Origin: DASXRA01 sp036506155
Lineage (GTDB): Bacteria; Actinomycetota; Actinomycetes; Mycobacteriales; Jatrophihabitantaceae
NCBI GenBank assembly: GCA_036506155.1
Contig: DASXSF010000108.1
Location: forward strand, 62,001-126,000
Length of the DNA stretch: 64,000 nucleotides
Reading direction: 5' to 3'
Part shown: piece by piece, positions 15,499 to 23,384 of the stretch
How the letters are laid out: each line of letters begins with the position of its first letter
How positions within the stretch are numbered: position 1 is the stretch's first letter
The notes under the pieces: generated by a model
The model's input: only the letters and a program-made list of their open reading frames with translations
What the model was told of the DNA's origin: nothing
The model's database searches: none
Position numbers and translations under genes: made by a program

Positions 15499-16211
15499 GC
15501 ATCGAGCTGCAGGCGCGGGGCCTGCGCGCCGGGTACGGCCCGGTCGAAGTGCTGCATGGTCTCGATCTCGACGTGCCGGCAGGACGGATCACCGCCGTGC
15601 TCGGCCGTAACGGCGCCGGCAAGACGACGCTGTTGCGCACGCTCGCCGGGTTGATCACACCGACCGGGGGCACGGTCCGCTGGCGCGGCCGCGACGTCAC
15701 CCGCCGCCTGGCGTATCGCAGGGCCCGGGACGGGCTGCTCCTGGTGCCTGACGAGCGAGGTGTGTTCGCGGACCTGACGGTGGCCGACAACGTCGCCCTG
15801 TTCGCCGGCGACCGGCCCGCCGACTCCGCGTTCGCCGCCGCGGTCGACGCGTTCCCCGTGCTAAGCGAGCGTCGCCAGCAGCTCGCCGGGACGCTCTCCG
15901 GCGGCGAGCAGCAGATGCTGTCGCTGTCCCGGGCGCTCGTGCGGCCGGTCCGGGTGTTGCTGGTGGACGAGCTCAGCCGCGGGCTGGCGGCACCGGTGAT
16001 CGCGCACCTGTATCGCGTCCTCACCGAGCTGGCCGAATCGAGCGACGCGGCCATAGTGCTCGTCGAACAGGACGCCGCAGCGGTGCTGCCCATCGCACGA
16101 GTGGTGTACGTGCTCAGCCGCGGGGTGGTGGTGTTCGCCGGCGAGCCGGCCGACCTGCCGTCCCACGCGGGGAGCAGTCACGAACTGTCGAGGAGGTCCG
16201 GCACCTCGTAG
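15495..16211 (+). CDS. LivF-type ABC transporter ATPase
   Basis: 238 residues, ATG overlapping the previous stop. Walker A GRNGAGKTT at 37-45, a standard signature LSGGEQQMLSLSRAL (about 134), Walker B VLLVDELSRGLAA in which the common DEPSLGL is DELSRGL, and the H-loop region LVEQDAAAVL with Gln-Asp in the place of the usual Glu-His/Glu-Asn. Together with the LivG-like protein it forms an ATPase pair with one canonical and one altered signature site. Its last 34 bases overlap the 3' end of the convergent binding-protein gene. Confidence 0.9.
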   Translation: MSIELQARGLRAGYGPVEVLHGLDLDVPAGRITAVLGRNGAGKTTLLRTLAGLITPTGGTVRWRGRDVTRRLAYRRARDGLLLVPDERGVFADLTVADNVALFAGDRPADSAFAAAVDAFPVLSERRQQLAGTLSGGEQQMLSLSRALVRPVRVLLVDELSRGLAAPVIAHLYRVLTELAESSDAAIVLVEQDAAAVLPIARVVYVLSRGVVVFAGEPADLPSHAGSSHELSRRSGTS

Positions 16212-17515
16212 CAGTTCTTCATCATGTCCGGCACGGCGGTGATCCACCCCCCGCGCCCGCCGAATGCGCTGTCCTGCCAGCGGGCGACGTTGAAGCACGC
16301 GTGGACGGTCTGGGGCGGGGTGGCGAGCCGCTGGAAGACGATCGGCACCATGACGCCGTCTCCCTCGTAGGGCGTCGGCCGATTCATGAACGCCTCGACG
16401 CAGCGCCGCGTGACGTTCGCGCCACATGAGGAGATCGCGTCGGTGAGCCACTGGGCGGCGGCCCACCCCTCGAGCATCCACATCGACAACGGTCGCTGCG
16501 GGAAGTACGTCGCGACGTCGTCACGGAACTGCTTGACGATCGGGATCGACGTGTCCTCGTAGTTGCGCTCGTTCGCTGTGGCATACAGGGCATTGCGGCA
16601 GTGTGGCGCATCAGCGTAGTCCGTGCGGACCTCGTCGTTCCAACCCTGGACCGTGGTCATTTTCGCCGTGATCTGCACGCCCTGCTCGTCGATCGCCTTG
16701 CACAGCGCCCCGTTCCCAGATGTGTCGAGCGCATCGAAGACGACGTCGACCTTGCGTGCCTTGAGGTCGAGCGCGGCAGAGGTGAAAGCGGGCAGGGCGA
16801 AGTCGACCTCTTCCGGGACGACGGTGAAGCCCTCGACACGCAGCCCGTGCTCGATCTGTCGCGCATACCGTGCAGAGCTTGCCTGGTTGTAGTACACGAC
16901 CGCTGCGGTGCGAGCGCCGAGCTTCTGGTAGAGCCAGCGGTACACCTCGGTGCTGTTGTCGATCTTGCCGTCCCAGCCGACCGTCCCGTCGCGTGGTACG
17001 TAACTACCGGCGATCGAGTACAGGTGCTCGTACTGGTTGTATGCGGTCGTGACCGGCTCGCCGCCGATGTCGGGCACGCCCTTGCTGTTCACATAGGACG
17101 CACCCGCGTAGTCGAGCACGGCGGTCGCCGTCAGCGCGAATACGTCGTCCTCGTCGATCAGCTGGTGCACGCACTGCTGATTGCCAGATCCGGTCGACTG
17201 GTCGTCGCAGGTGACGACCTTGACCGTGCGGCCGTTGACACCGCCTCGTGCGTTCAAGGCGGAGAAGTGCGCCCGTGCCCCGTACATCGGCGGTGAGAAC
17301 GTGTCGCTGCCAAGCGGCCCGGTGAGGCTTGCCACGATCCCGACAGTGATCTGGTTCGTGCTGACCCCGACATCTGGTCCCGGCGGCTGTCGCGCACTGG
17401 ACGACGCGCTCTCGCCGCTTCGTGTGAACGCAGAGTCGGGCAACCGGGTGCCGCAGGCCGCGCCCAGTACTAGTGACGCGACGAGCACCCCCATCGTCGC
17501 CCTACGCCCCGGCAC
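16178..17515 (-). CDS. ABC transporter substrate-binding lipoprotein (LivJ/Peripla_BP_6)
   Basis: 445 residues from GTG 17515; ATG 17494 is an alternative start with AGGGCG upstream. A signal peptide ends VLGAAC (Cys21), so the protein is a lipoprotein facing outward. The mature part starts ITVGIVASLTGPLGSDTFSPPMYGARAHFSALNARGG, the classic first strand and helix of amide/branched-chain amino acid binding proteins, with VVTCDDQSTGSGN following. It probably delivers the substrate to the permease and ATPases encoded tail to tail with it. Opposite orientation of the receptor is uncommon for Liv operons and implies separate regulation. Confidence 0.88.
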   Translation of the reverse strand: MPGRRATMGVLVASLVLGAACGTRLPDSAFTRSGESASSSARQPPGPDVGVSTNQITVGIVASLTGPLGSDTFSPPMYGARAHFSALNARGGVNGRTVKVVTCDDQSTGSGNQQCVHQLIDEDDVFALTATAVLDYAGASYVNSKGVPDIGGEPVTTAYNQYEHLYSIAGSYVPRDGTVGWDGKIDNSTEVYRWLYQKLGARTAAVVYYNQASSARYARQIEHGLRVEGFTVVPEEVDFALPAFTSAALDLKARKVDVVFDALDTSGNGALCKAIDEQGVQITAKMTTVQGWNDEVRTDYADAPHCRNALYATANERNYEDTSIPIVKQFRDDVATYFPQRPLSMWMLEGWAAAQWLTDAISSCGANVTRRCVEAFMNRPTPYEGDGVMVPIVFQRLATPPQTVHACFNVARWQDSAFGGRGGWITAVPDMMKNCYEVPDLLDSS

Positions 17516-17560
17516 GACCCCATCGTGACACGGCGCGCGGTCAGCACTCGATCAGGTCGC

Positions 17561-19717
17561 TCATTGCACGCCGGCCAGGTCCATGCCGCGCAGCTCCTTC
17601 TTCAGCTCGGAGATCTCGTCGCGCAGCCGGGCGGCGACCTCGAACTGCAACTCGCGGGCCGCGCCGAGCATCTGCTCGTTCAGCTGCTGGATGAGATCAG
17701 CGAGCTCTGCCCGCGGCATCGACGCAACGTCGAGCCCGCCTCCGGCGTGCGCCCCGACACCGATCACGCCTGCCGCGCCGCGCCCGCCCCGACCGGGCAC
17801 CGCCGACTTGCCCCGCGACTGCGACCGTCCCGATCCGCCCACAGGTACCGCCTCGGGGCCGAGCAGCGCCTCGGTGTCGGCAGCCTCGCGGGCGAGCCTG
17901 TCGGTGATGTCGGCGATCCGCTTGCGCAGTGGCTGCGGGTCGATGCCGCGCGCCTTGTTGTAGGCGATCTGCTTGGCCCGGCGGCGGTTCGTCTCGTCGA
18001 TGGCGTTCTGCATGGACGGTGTGATCGTGTCGGCGTACATGTGCACCTGACCGGACACGTTACGAGCGGCGCGGCCGATGGTCTGGATCAGCGACGTGCC
18101 CGAGCGCAGGAAGCCCTCCTTGTCGGCGTCGAGGATCGACACCAGGGACACCTCGGGCAGGTCAAGGCCCTCGCGCAGCAGGTTGATGCCGACGAGCACG
18201 TCGAACTCGCCCTGGCGCAGCTCGCGCAGTAGCTCGACCCGACGCAGCGTGTCGACCTCGGAGTGCAGATAACGTACCCGGACGCCCTGCTCCAGCAGGT
18301 AGTCCGTGAGGTCTTCCGCCATCTTCTTCGTGAGCGTGGTGACCAGGACGCGCTCGTTGCGCAGGGCACGTTCCTGGATCTCCTGCACCAGGTCGTCGAT
18401 CTGTCCCTTGGTGGGCTTGACGACGATCTCCGGATCGACCAGACCGGTCGGGCGGATCACCTGCTCGACGAACTCACCCTTCGTCCGGCCCACCTCGTAC
18501 GGGCCAGGGGTCGCCGACATGTACATCGTCTGTTCGATGCGGTCGAGGAACTCCTCGAACTTGAGCGGCCGGTTGTCCATCGCGGACGGCAGCCGGAAAC
18601 CGTGCTCGACGAGGGTGCGCTTGCGCGACATGTCGCCTTCGTACATGCCGCCGATCTGCGGCACCGTCACGTGCGACTCGTCGATGACCAGCATGAAGTC
18701 CTCGGGGAAGTAGTCCAGCAGGCAGTTCGGCGCGCTGCCTGCGGGCCGGCCGTCGATGTGGCGCGAATAGTTCTCGATGCCTGAGCAGAACCCGACCTGC
18801 CGCATCATCTCGACGTCGTATGTGGTGCGCATGCGCAGCCGTTGCGCCTCCAACAGCTTGCCTTGCTTCTCGAGCTCGGCCAGCCGATCCGCAAGCTCCG
18901 CCTCGATGCCGCGCAGGGCACGCTCCATACGCTCCGGCCCGGCCGTGTAGTGCGTCGCCGGGAAGACGAACACCTCCTCGACCTCGCGCACCACCTCTCC
19001 GGTGAGCGGATGCAGGTAGTACAACCGCTCGATCTCGTCGCCGAACATCTCGGCGCGCACGGCAAGTTCCTCGTACATCGGGAAGATCTCGATCGTGTCG
19101 CCGCGTACCCGGAACGTGCCCCGCGTGAACGAGAGGTCGTTGCGGGCGTACTGCACCTCGACGAGCCGGCGCAGGATCTTGTCGCGATCGAGCTCCTGCC
19201 CGAGCCGAAGCCGCAGCGCACGGTCGACGTACTCCTGCGGCGTGCCGAGGCCGTATATGCACGACACCGTCGCTACCACCACAACGTCGCGGCGGGTCAG
19301 CAGCGACATGGTCGCCGAGTGGCGCAGCCGCTCGACCTCGTCGTTGATCGAGGAGTCCTTCTCGATGTAGGTGTCGGTCTGCGGAACGTACGCCTCGGGC
19401 TGGTAGTAGTCGTAGTAGCTGACGAAGTACTCCACGGCGTTGTCGGGCAGCATCTCACGCAGCTCGTTGGCAAGCTGGGCCGCGAGCGTCTTGTTCGGGG
19501 CCATGACGAGGGTCGGCCGCTGCACCCGCTCGATCAGCCACGCGGTGGTGGCCGACTTGCCCGTACCGGTCGCCCCGAGCAGCACGACGTTCTTCTCCCC
19601 CGCCTTGATGCGGCGCTCGAGCTCGTCGATCGCGGCGGGCTGGTCACCGGACGGCTCGAAATCGGAGACGACCTTGAAGACTCCGGTGCTAGGGACGATG
19701 TCGCTGGCCACACGCAT
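17561..19717 (-). CDS. uvrB: excinuclease ABC subunit B
   Basis: 718 residues. UvrB loads onto damaged DNA with UvrA and recruits UvrC in nucleotide excision repair. It carries Walker A GATGTGKS (48-55), the damage-probing hairpin YYDYYQPEAYVPQTDTYI, the DESH box (IDESHVTVPQIGG), helicase motifs V and VI (GINLLREGLDLPE, QTIGRAARN), and a C-terminal UVR domain (LNEQMLGAARELQFEVAARLRDEI). Before that domain is a Gly/Ser/Arg-rich linker. The start is the ATG at 19717; an in-frame GTG lies three codons upstream. No SOS-type box was identified upstream. Confidence 0.97.
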   Translation of the reverse strand: MRVASDIVPSTGVFKVVSDFEPSGDQPAAIDELERRIKAGEKNVVLLGATGTGKSATTAWLIERVQRPTLVMAPNKTLAAQLANELREMLPDNAVEYFVSYYDYYQPEAYVPQTDTYIEKDSSINDEVERLRHSATMSLLTRRDVVVVATVSCIYGLGTPQEYVDRALRLRLGQELDRDKILRRLVEVQYARNDLSFTRGTFRVRGDTIEIFPMYEELAVRAEMFGDEIERLYYLHPLTGEVVREVEEVFVFPATHYTAGPERMERALRGIEAELADRLAELEKQGKLLEAQRLRMRTTYDVEMMRQVGFCSGIENYSRHIDGRPAGSAPNCLLDYFPEDFMLVIDESHVTVPQIGGMYEGDMSRKRTLVEHGFRLPSAMDNRPLKFEEFLDRIEQTMYMSATPGPYEVGRTKGEFVEQVIRPTGLVDPEIVVKPTKGQIDDLVQEIQERALRNERVLVTTLTKKMAEDLTDYLLEQGVRVRYLHSEVDTLRRVELLRELRQGEFDVLVGINLLREGLDLPEVSLVSILDADKEGFLRSGTSLIQTIGRAARNVSGQVHMYADTITPSMQNAIDETNRRRAKQIAYNKARGIDPQPLRKRIADITDRLAREAADTEALLGPEAVPVGGSGRSQSRGKSAVPGRGGRGAAGVIGVGAHAGGGLDVASMPRAELADLIQQLNEQMLGAARELQFEVAARLRDEISELKKELRGMDLAGVQ

Positions 19718-19812
19718 GGCATTCACGGTACGAGCTGCCTCTGACACAACACATCGGTGCTCCCCAGGAACGCCACCTACCGTGGCGGCACTTGGACGAC
19801 AGGAGCTACACC

Positions 19813-20226
19813 ATGACGAGCCAGGAAGAGCCACAGCCACGCCAGCCGAATGTCGAGGCGGCCGCCCAGCCGCCCACCCCGACGCCAAGCGAGGGCTCGC
19901 CGGCCGCGCAGGCGCAGGCTCAGCAGCCACAGACCCCGCCGGTACAGCCGCCCCCACCGATGCAGCCGCCGCCGTACCCGTTCGCGCCGGTCCCCAAGCT
20001 TCCGTGGATCGCACCGGCTCGCAAGGCCGCCGTGATCGCGATCGGCGTCGCCGCCGGGGTCCTGATGTTCGGGGCCGGCATCGGCGCGGGCGCCGCGATC
20101 TTCCACAACGACCAGCACAGCCAGCCCCGCAACGAGTTCCGCATCCCGGGTGACGGTCAGCGCCAGTTCCCCGGCTTCCCGAACCAGCTTCCGACGCCGG
20201 GCCCCACCCCGTCCCGGACCAGCTGA
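19813..20226 (+). CDS. proline-rich single-pass membrane protein
   Basis: 137 residues, with AGGAG upstream of the ATG. The first 65 residues are rich in Pro, Gln and Ala (tracts such as PVQPPPPMQPPPYP), then comes one membrane helix AAVIAIGVAAGVLMFGAGIGAGAAIF and a short tail ending in Pro/Thr. The N-terminal proline region would be cytoplasmic by the positive-inside rule. Low-complexity proteins of this kind are common in actinobacteria; no function is assigned. It is divergent from uvrB and convergent with the TerC gene. Confidence 0.78.
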   Translation: MTSQEEPQPRQPNVEAAAQPPTPTPSEGSPAAQAQAQQPQTPPVQPPPPMQPPPYPFAPVPKLPWIAPARKAAVIAIGVAAGVLMFGAGIGAGAAIFHNDQHSQPRNEFRIPGDGQRQFPGFPNQLPTPGPTPSRTS

Positions 20227-20236
20227 CGCTCCGGGT

Positions 20237-21232
20237 CTACCGCCGGGAGCGCACCCGGGCGTCGCGACGCGACTTCAGGAGGCTGGCGAGCACCGTGACG
20301 CCCAGGATAGAGACGATCATCACCAGCGACAGCCAGATCGGGACGTCCGGTACTGACTTCACGGGCTTTCCGCCGTTGATGAACGGCAGCGTGTTCTCGT
20401 GGAGTGCGGTCAGAATCAGCTTGATTCCAATGAATCCGAGGAGCACCGACAGTCCGACGCTGAGGTACTCCAGCCGTTCCAGCAACCCGCCTATCAGGAA
20501 GTAGAGCTGGCGCAAGCCCATCAGTGCGAAGAGGTTGGCAGTCAGCACCAAGTACGGCTCGCGGGTGATGCCGTAGATCGCCGGGATCGAGTCGAGCGCG
20601 AACAGCAGGTCCGTCGTGCCGAGGGCGACGATCACGATCATCATCGGCGTAGCCAGCCACCGGCCGTCTCGTCCCCGCACCACGACGTGGCCGCCGTGAT
20701 ACTCCGTCGTCGAGCGCACGCGGCGGCGTAGCCAGCGCACGACGCGTCCCTCCGTGTACTCGTCGGGGTCCTGTTCCCCACCCCCGGCCGCCAGTCGCAC
20801 CGCGGTATACACCAGGAATGCGCCGAACAGATAGAACACCCAGCTGAACGCATTGATCGCAGCGGCGCCCGCCGCGATGAAGGTGCCGCGCAGCAGCAAC
20901 GCGAGAATGATCCCGACCAGCAGCGCAGTCTGCTGTAGCTGCCTGGGCACCCGCAGCTTGGTCATGATGATCAGGAATACGAACAGGTTGTCGACGGACA
21001 GCGAGTACTCCGTGAGCCATCCACCGAAGAATTCCGCACCGTAGCGAGACCCGCTGATCACTGCTACGCCCACACCGAAGAGCACTGCACCGCCGATGAA
21101 GAACGCCAGATGTCGCGCCGACTCGCCGGTGCTCGGCTCGTGCGGGGCACGTCCGATGTAGAAGACGTCGAAGACCAGGAAGGCGACCGCGAGTCCGACC
21201 GTCACGGCCCACACCCACGGTTCGACGTGCAT
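20237..21232 (-). CDS. TerC-family integral membrane protein, probable manganese exporter
   Basis: 331 residues, eight to nine membrane helices. TerC signatures are clear: the helix with EYSLSVDNLFVFLIIM and the later GTTDLLFALDSIPAIYGI, both carrying the conserved acidic residues, and LFALMGLRQLYFLIGG. The ATG is six bases after GGAGG. TerC/Alx/YkoY proteins act in manganese export, or metallation of secreted enzymes, and the yybP-ykoY riboswitch immediately upstream on the same strand strongly supports a manganese role here. Confidence 0.92.
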   Translation of the reverse strand: MHVEPWVWAVTVGLAVAFLVFDVFYIGRAPHEPSTGESARHLAFFIGGAVLFGVGVAVISGSRYGAEFFGGWLTEYSLSVDNLFVFLIIMTKLRVPRQLQQTALLVGIILALLLRGTFIAAGAAAINAFSWVFYLFGAFLVYTAVRLAAGGGEQDPDEYTEGRVVRWLRRRVRSTTEYHGGHVVVRGRDGRWLATPMMIVIVALGTTDLLFALDSIPAIYGITREPYLVLTANLFALMGLRQLYFLIGGLLERLEYLSVGLSVLLGFIGIKLILTALHENTLPFINGGKPVKSVPDVPIWLSLVMIVSILGVTVLASLLKSRRDARVRSRR

Positions 21233-21287
21233 TAAACCTCCGGCGCTCTGGCGTACGCCCTGCCGACATGGCGGTACGCGCGTGCGG

Positions 21288-21385
21288 CCGGAGGTCTTAC
21301 CCACCCGTGCGGGCCGGCTCCCCGGGGCCGTCGCCGGCCCGTGATGACGGGAAAGCCGCTAAGGGGTTACTCCCCTCCAGTCCCG
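21288..21385 (-). promoter_or_regulatory. yybP-ykoY manganese riboswitch upstream of the TerC gene
   Basis: On the minus strand the RNA reads AGGGGAGTAACCCC, then GCGGCTTTCCCGTCATCACGG, and after a GC-rich helix GGGTGGGTAAGACCTCCGG. The GGGGAGTA and GTAAGACCT segments are the two facing loops of the yybP-ykoY aptamer that clamp Mn2+ in this class. Between it and the start codon, GCGTAC and GTACGC (about 21251-21277) form a hairpin 25-40 bases before the GGAGG, which could be the expression platform. Boundaries are approximate. Confidence 0.88.
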
Positions 21386-21429
21386 GCCAGTCTAGGCGAC
21401 GCCGACCGCGATGCGCGCTGGGGCACCGG

Positions 21430-23133
21430 TTAACAGCCGCTCCCGCACTGGCGCTGTACGACTGCGTCCAGAAAGACGCTGCGCAGCTTGGCCGGATCCT
21501 TGACTGCGTAGGCCTTGCCGCCGGTGGCCTTGGAGATCTTGCCCAGCGCGGCCATGTCCGCGTCCGGACCGAGGCCGATTGTGTACACCGGCACCGGCAG
21601 CAGCTTCGCCTGTGGGGTCTGCAACCCGGCGAGCAGCTGGTCGAGCGTCGGGCCGCCCGGATCGACGTTCTGGCCATCGGTCATCAGCACGACCGTGTTG
21701 ACCTTGGACGGATCGTAGTTGTGCCGCACCGTGTTCACCGCGGCAAGCGTGCTCGCGTATAGCGCAGTGTTGCCGTTGACCAGCGACGGCAGCGAGTTGG
21801 CGGCGTCGGTGAGTGCCTGGCGATGCGTTTTACCACCGGTTGTCGAGCTCATCTGCGCGATGGGGACGAGTTCGCGGTAGTCGGTGGTGGGCGTGAGGTT
21901 GGTGGAGAAGACCCACATGCCGAGGTTGGACGTGTCCGGGTAGAAGCCGATCGACGTGGCGGCCGACGCGGCCGCGAGCTGGATCTTCGACTTCCCGTTG
22001 CCGCCCGCCTCGGCCATCGAGCCGGACACGTCGATCACCATCATGGAGTTGACGTCCTGGGTGATCGCCTCCCACAGCCGCAGCGTGTCGACGCCTTGGC
22101 CGGGGGTTGGCTTCGTCAACTGCCGGATGGGTGCCGCGACCACGCCTTGGGCGGCGCCGACTCCCGGCACCGACGCCCCGCTCGGGTTGCGGAACCCGGC
22201 GTCGGCGAGGTAGGACTGCGCGCCGGGCGCCCGCAGCTGCTGCTCGAAGTCGTCCAGCGCGGCGGTCAGCGCCGGGTCATCACCGGAGCGGATGAGGCGC
22301 ACGACGGGATAGTCGAGGCTTAGCGTCCCTTCGTCGGGATAGATCGCCGCGGCGAACAGCGACTGCTTGGCGCGGTTGGCCTGGATCACGTCCTGCTCAG
22401 GCGCAGTGAACACAGGTGCGTGCGCGGGATCCGCGGCCAGCTCCGCGAAACCCGCGTTGGCGTCGGGAAGCGTCGAGTGGCTCAGCCGCAGCATCAGGTT
22501 CGCCAGCTCAGGGTTGGGCCCTTGAGTCCCCGACGCAACCAGTGTGTCCATGATCTGCAGGCTCAGCAGTCCGTCGGTGTTCGTCACAGGGTCCGGCACG
22601 GTCAACGGGAACGCCCCGGCGAGCGCGTTCTTCCAGTCCGGCCTGGAGATGAACTTCGACACCACGGAAGGAGAACTCACGAACACGAGCGGCGACACCG
22701 CGATAGGCGCATGGATCTCGACCTGCGCGTTCTTTCCCGCCGCCGTCAGGTCGTCGTTCAGCCGGTTCGCCCACGTGCTCGAGTCCGGAATCCACACCGA
22801 CGCGCCTGCGCCGGCGCCACCAGCGGCGAGAATCTGCTCTACGTTGCTCGACGGCAGCGGCGTGACGTCGACCGTCACGCACTTGCCCTCGACGGCCGGG
22901 TCGGTGTCGGTCCACCGCTTGGCGATCGTTTGTACCGGCCCGGCGATGCTCGGGGCTGCATCGACCGAGATCGTGAGGCTTCCCTCGCACCCGCTCGCCT
23001 TGTGCGACGCCCCACCACTCTGCAGGAACACGACCAGGCCGGCGACGCACGCGCCCACAACGACCAGCACACCGGCAAGGAGCGACAGCGGTACCCCTCG
23101 GCCCGAGGAGGGTTTCGAATGCCGGCCGGACAT
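21430..23133 (-). CDS. membrane-anchored substrate-binding and von Willebrand A domain protein
   Basis: 567 residues. One N-terminal helix (about 15-37) anchors the protein, with no lipobox. Residues about 50-340 resemble a type 2 periplasmic binding protein (SLTISVDAAPSIAGPVQTIAKRW, ASVWIPDSSTWANRL). Residues about 360-550 are a VWA domain with an intact metal site: DVSGSM, a conserved Thr near 440 and MTDGQN. It is probably outside the cell, where the VWA part would bind a protein partner through a metal ion. Cysteines at the very end (QCGSGC) could form a disulphide. The ligand is unknown. Confidence 0.85.
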   Translation of the reverse strand: MSGRHSKPSSGRGVPLSLLAGVLVVVGACVAGLVVFLQSGGASHKASGCEGSLTISVDAAPSIAGPVQTIAKRWTDTDPAVEGKCVTVDVTPLPSSNVEQILAAGGAGAGASVWIPDSSTWANRLNDDLTAAGKNAQVEIHAPIAVSPLVFVSSPSVVSKFISRPDWKNALAGAFPLTVPDPVTNTDGLLSLQIMDTLVASGTQGPNPELANLMLRLSHSTLPDANAGFAELAADPAHAPVFTAPEQDVIQANRAKQSLFAAAIYPDEGTLSLDYPVVRLIRSGDDPALTAALDDFEQQLRAPGAQSYLADAGFRNPSGASVPGVGAAQGVVAAPIRQLTKPTPGQGVDTLRLWEAITQDVNSMMVIDVSGSMAEAGGNGKSKIQLAAASAATSIGFYPDTSNLGMWVFSTNLTPTTDYRELVPIAQMSSTTGGKTHRQALTDAANSLPSLVNGNTALYASTLAAVNTVRHNYDPSKVNTVVLMTDGQNVDPGGPTLDQLLAGLQTPQAKLLPVPVYTIGLGPDADMAALGKISKATGGKAYAVKDPAKLRSVFLDAVVQRQCGSGC

Positions 23134-23384
23134 ACCTTCTCAGTGGGGTCGTAGTTGTCGTCGTGCTGAGGGCTGTAGGGATGATAGGGCCTGTCCTTGA
23201 TGAGGAATACCGCGTGTCACCAGACATGACGCAGCGTCGTTGACTTGGCACATGTAGTGCATTGCAAATTGCCTGAACAGGGTGAAACGCCGTCGGCGCT
23301 TGATGACATCATCGCCGCGCGTCGGCTGCACCCGGTACGTGGCAGGCTCGTCCGGGGGCGGGAGTGACCACGACGGGAGCATGC
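23134..23384. other. divergent intergenic region between the VWA gene and glgX
   Basis: 251 bases, clearly richer in A/T than the flanks, no credible reading frame. It should hold the promoters of both divergent genes. Short inverted repeats are present: GCAC-ATGTA-GTGC (23249-23261) and GATGA-CA-TCATC (23302-23313). TTGACT at 23240-23245 is a plausible -35 box for the plus strand, but the sequence 17-18 bases later (TGCAAAT) is a poor -10. I do not assign a promoter. Confidence 0.4.
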
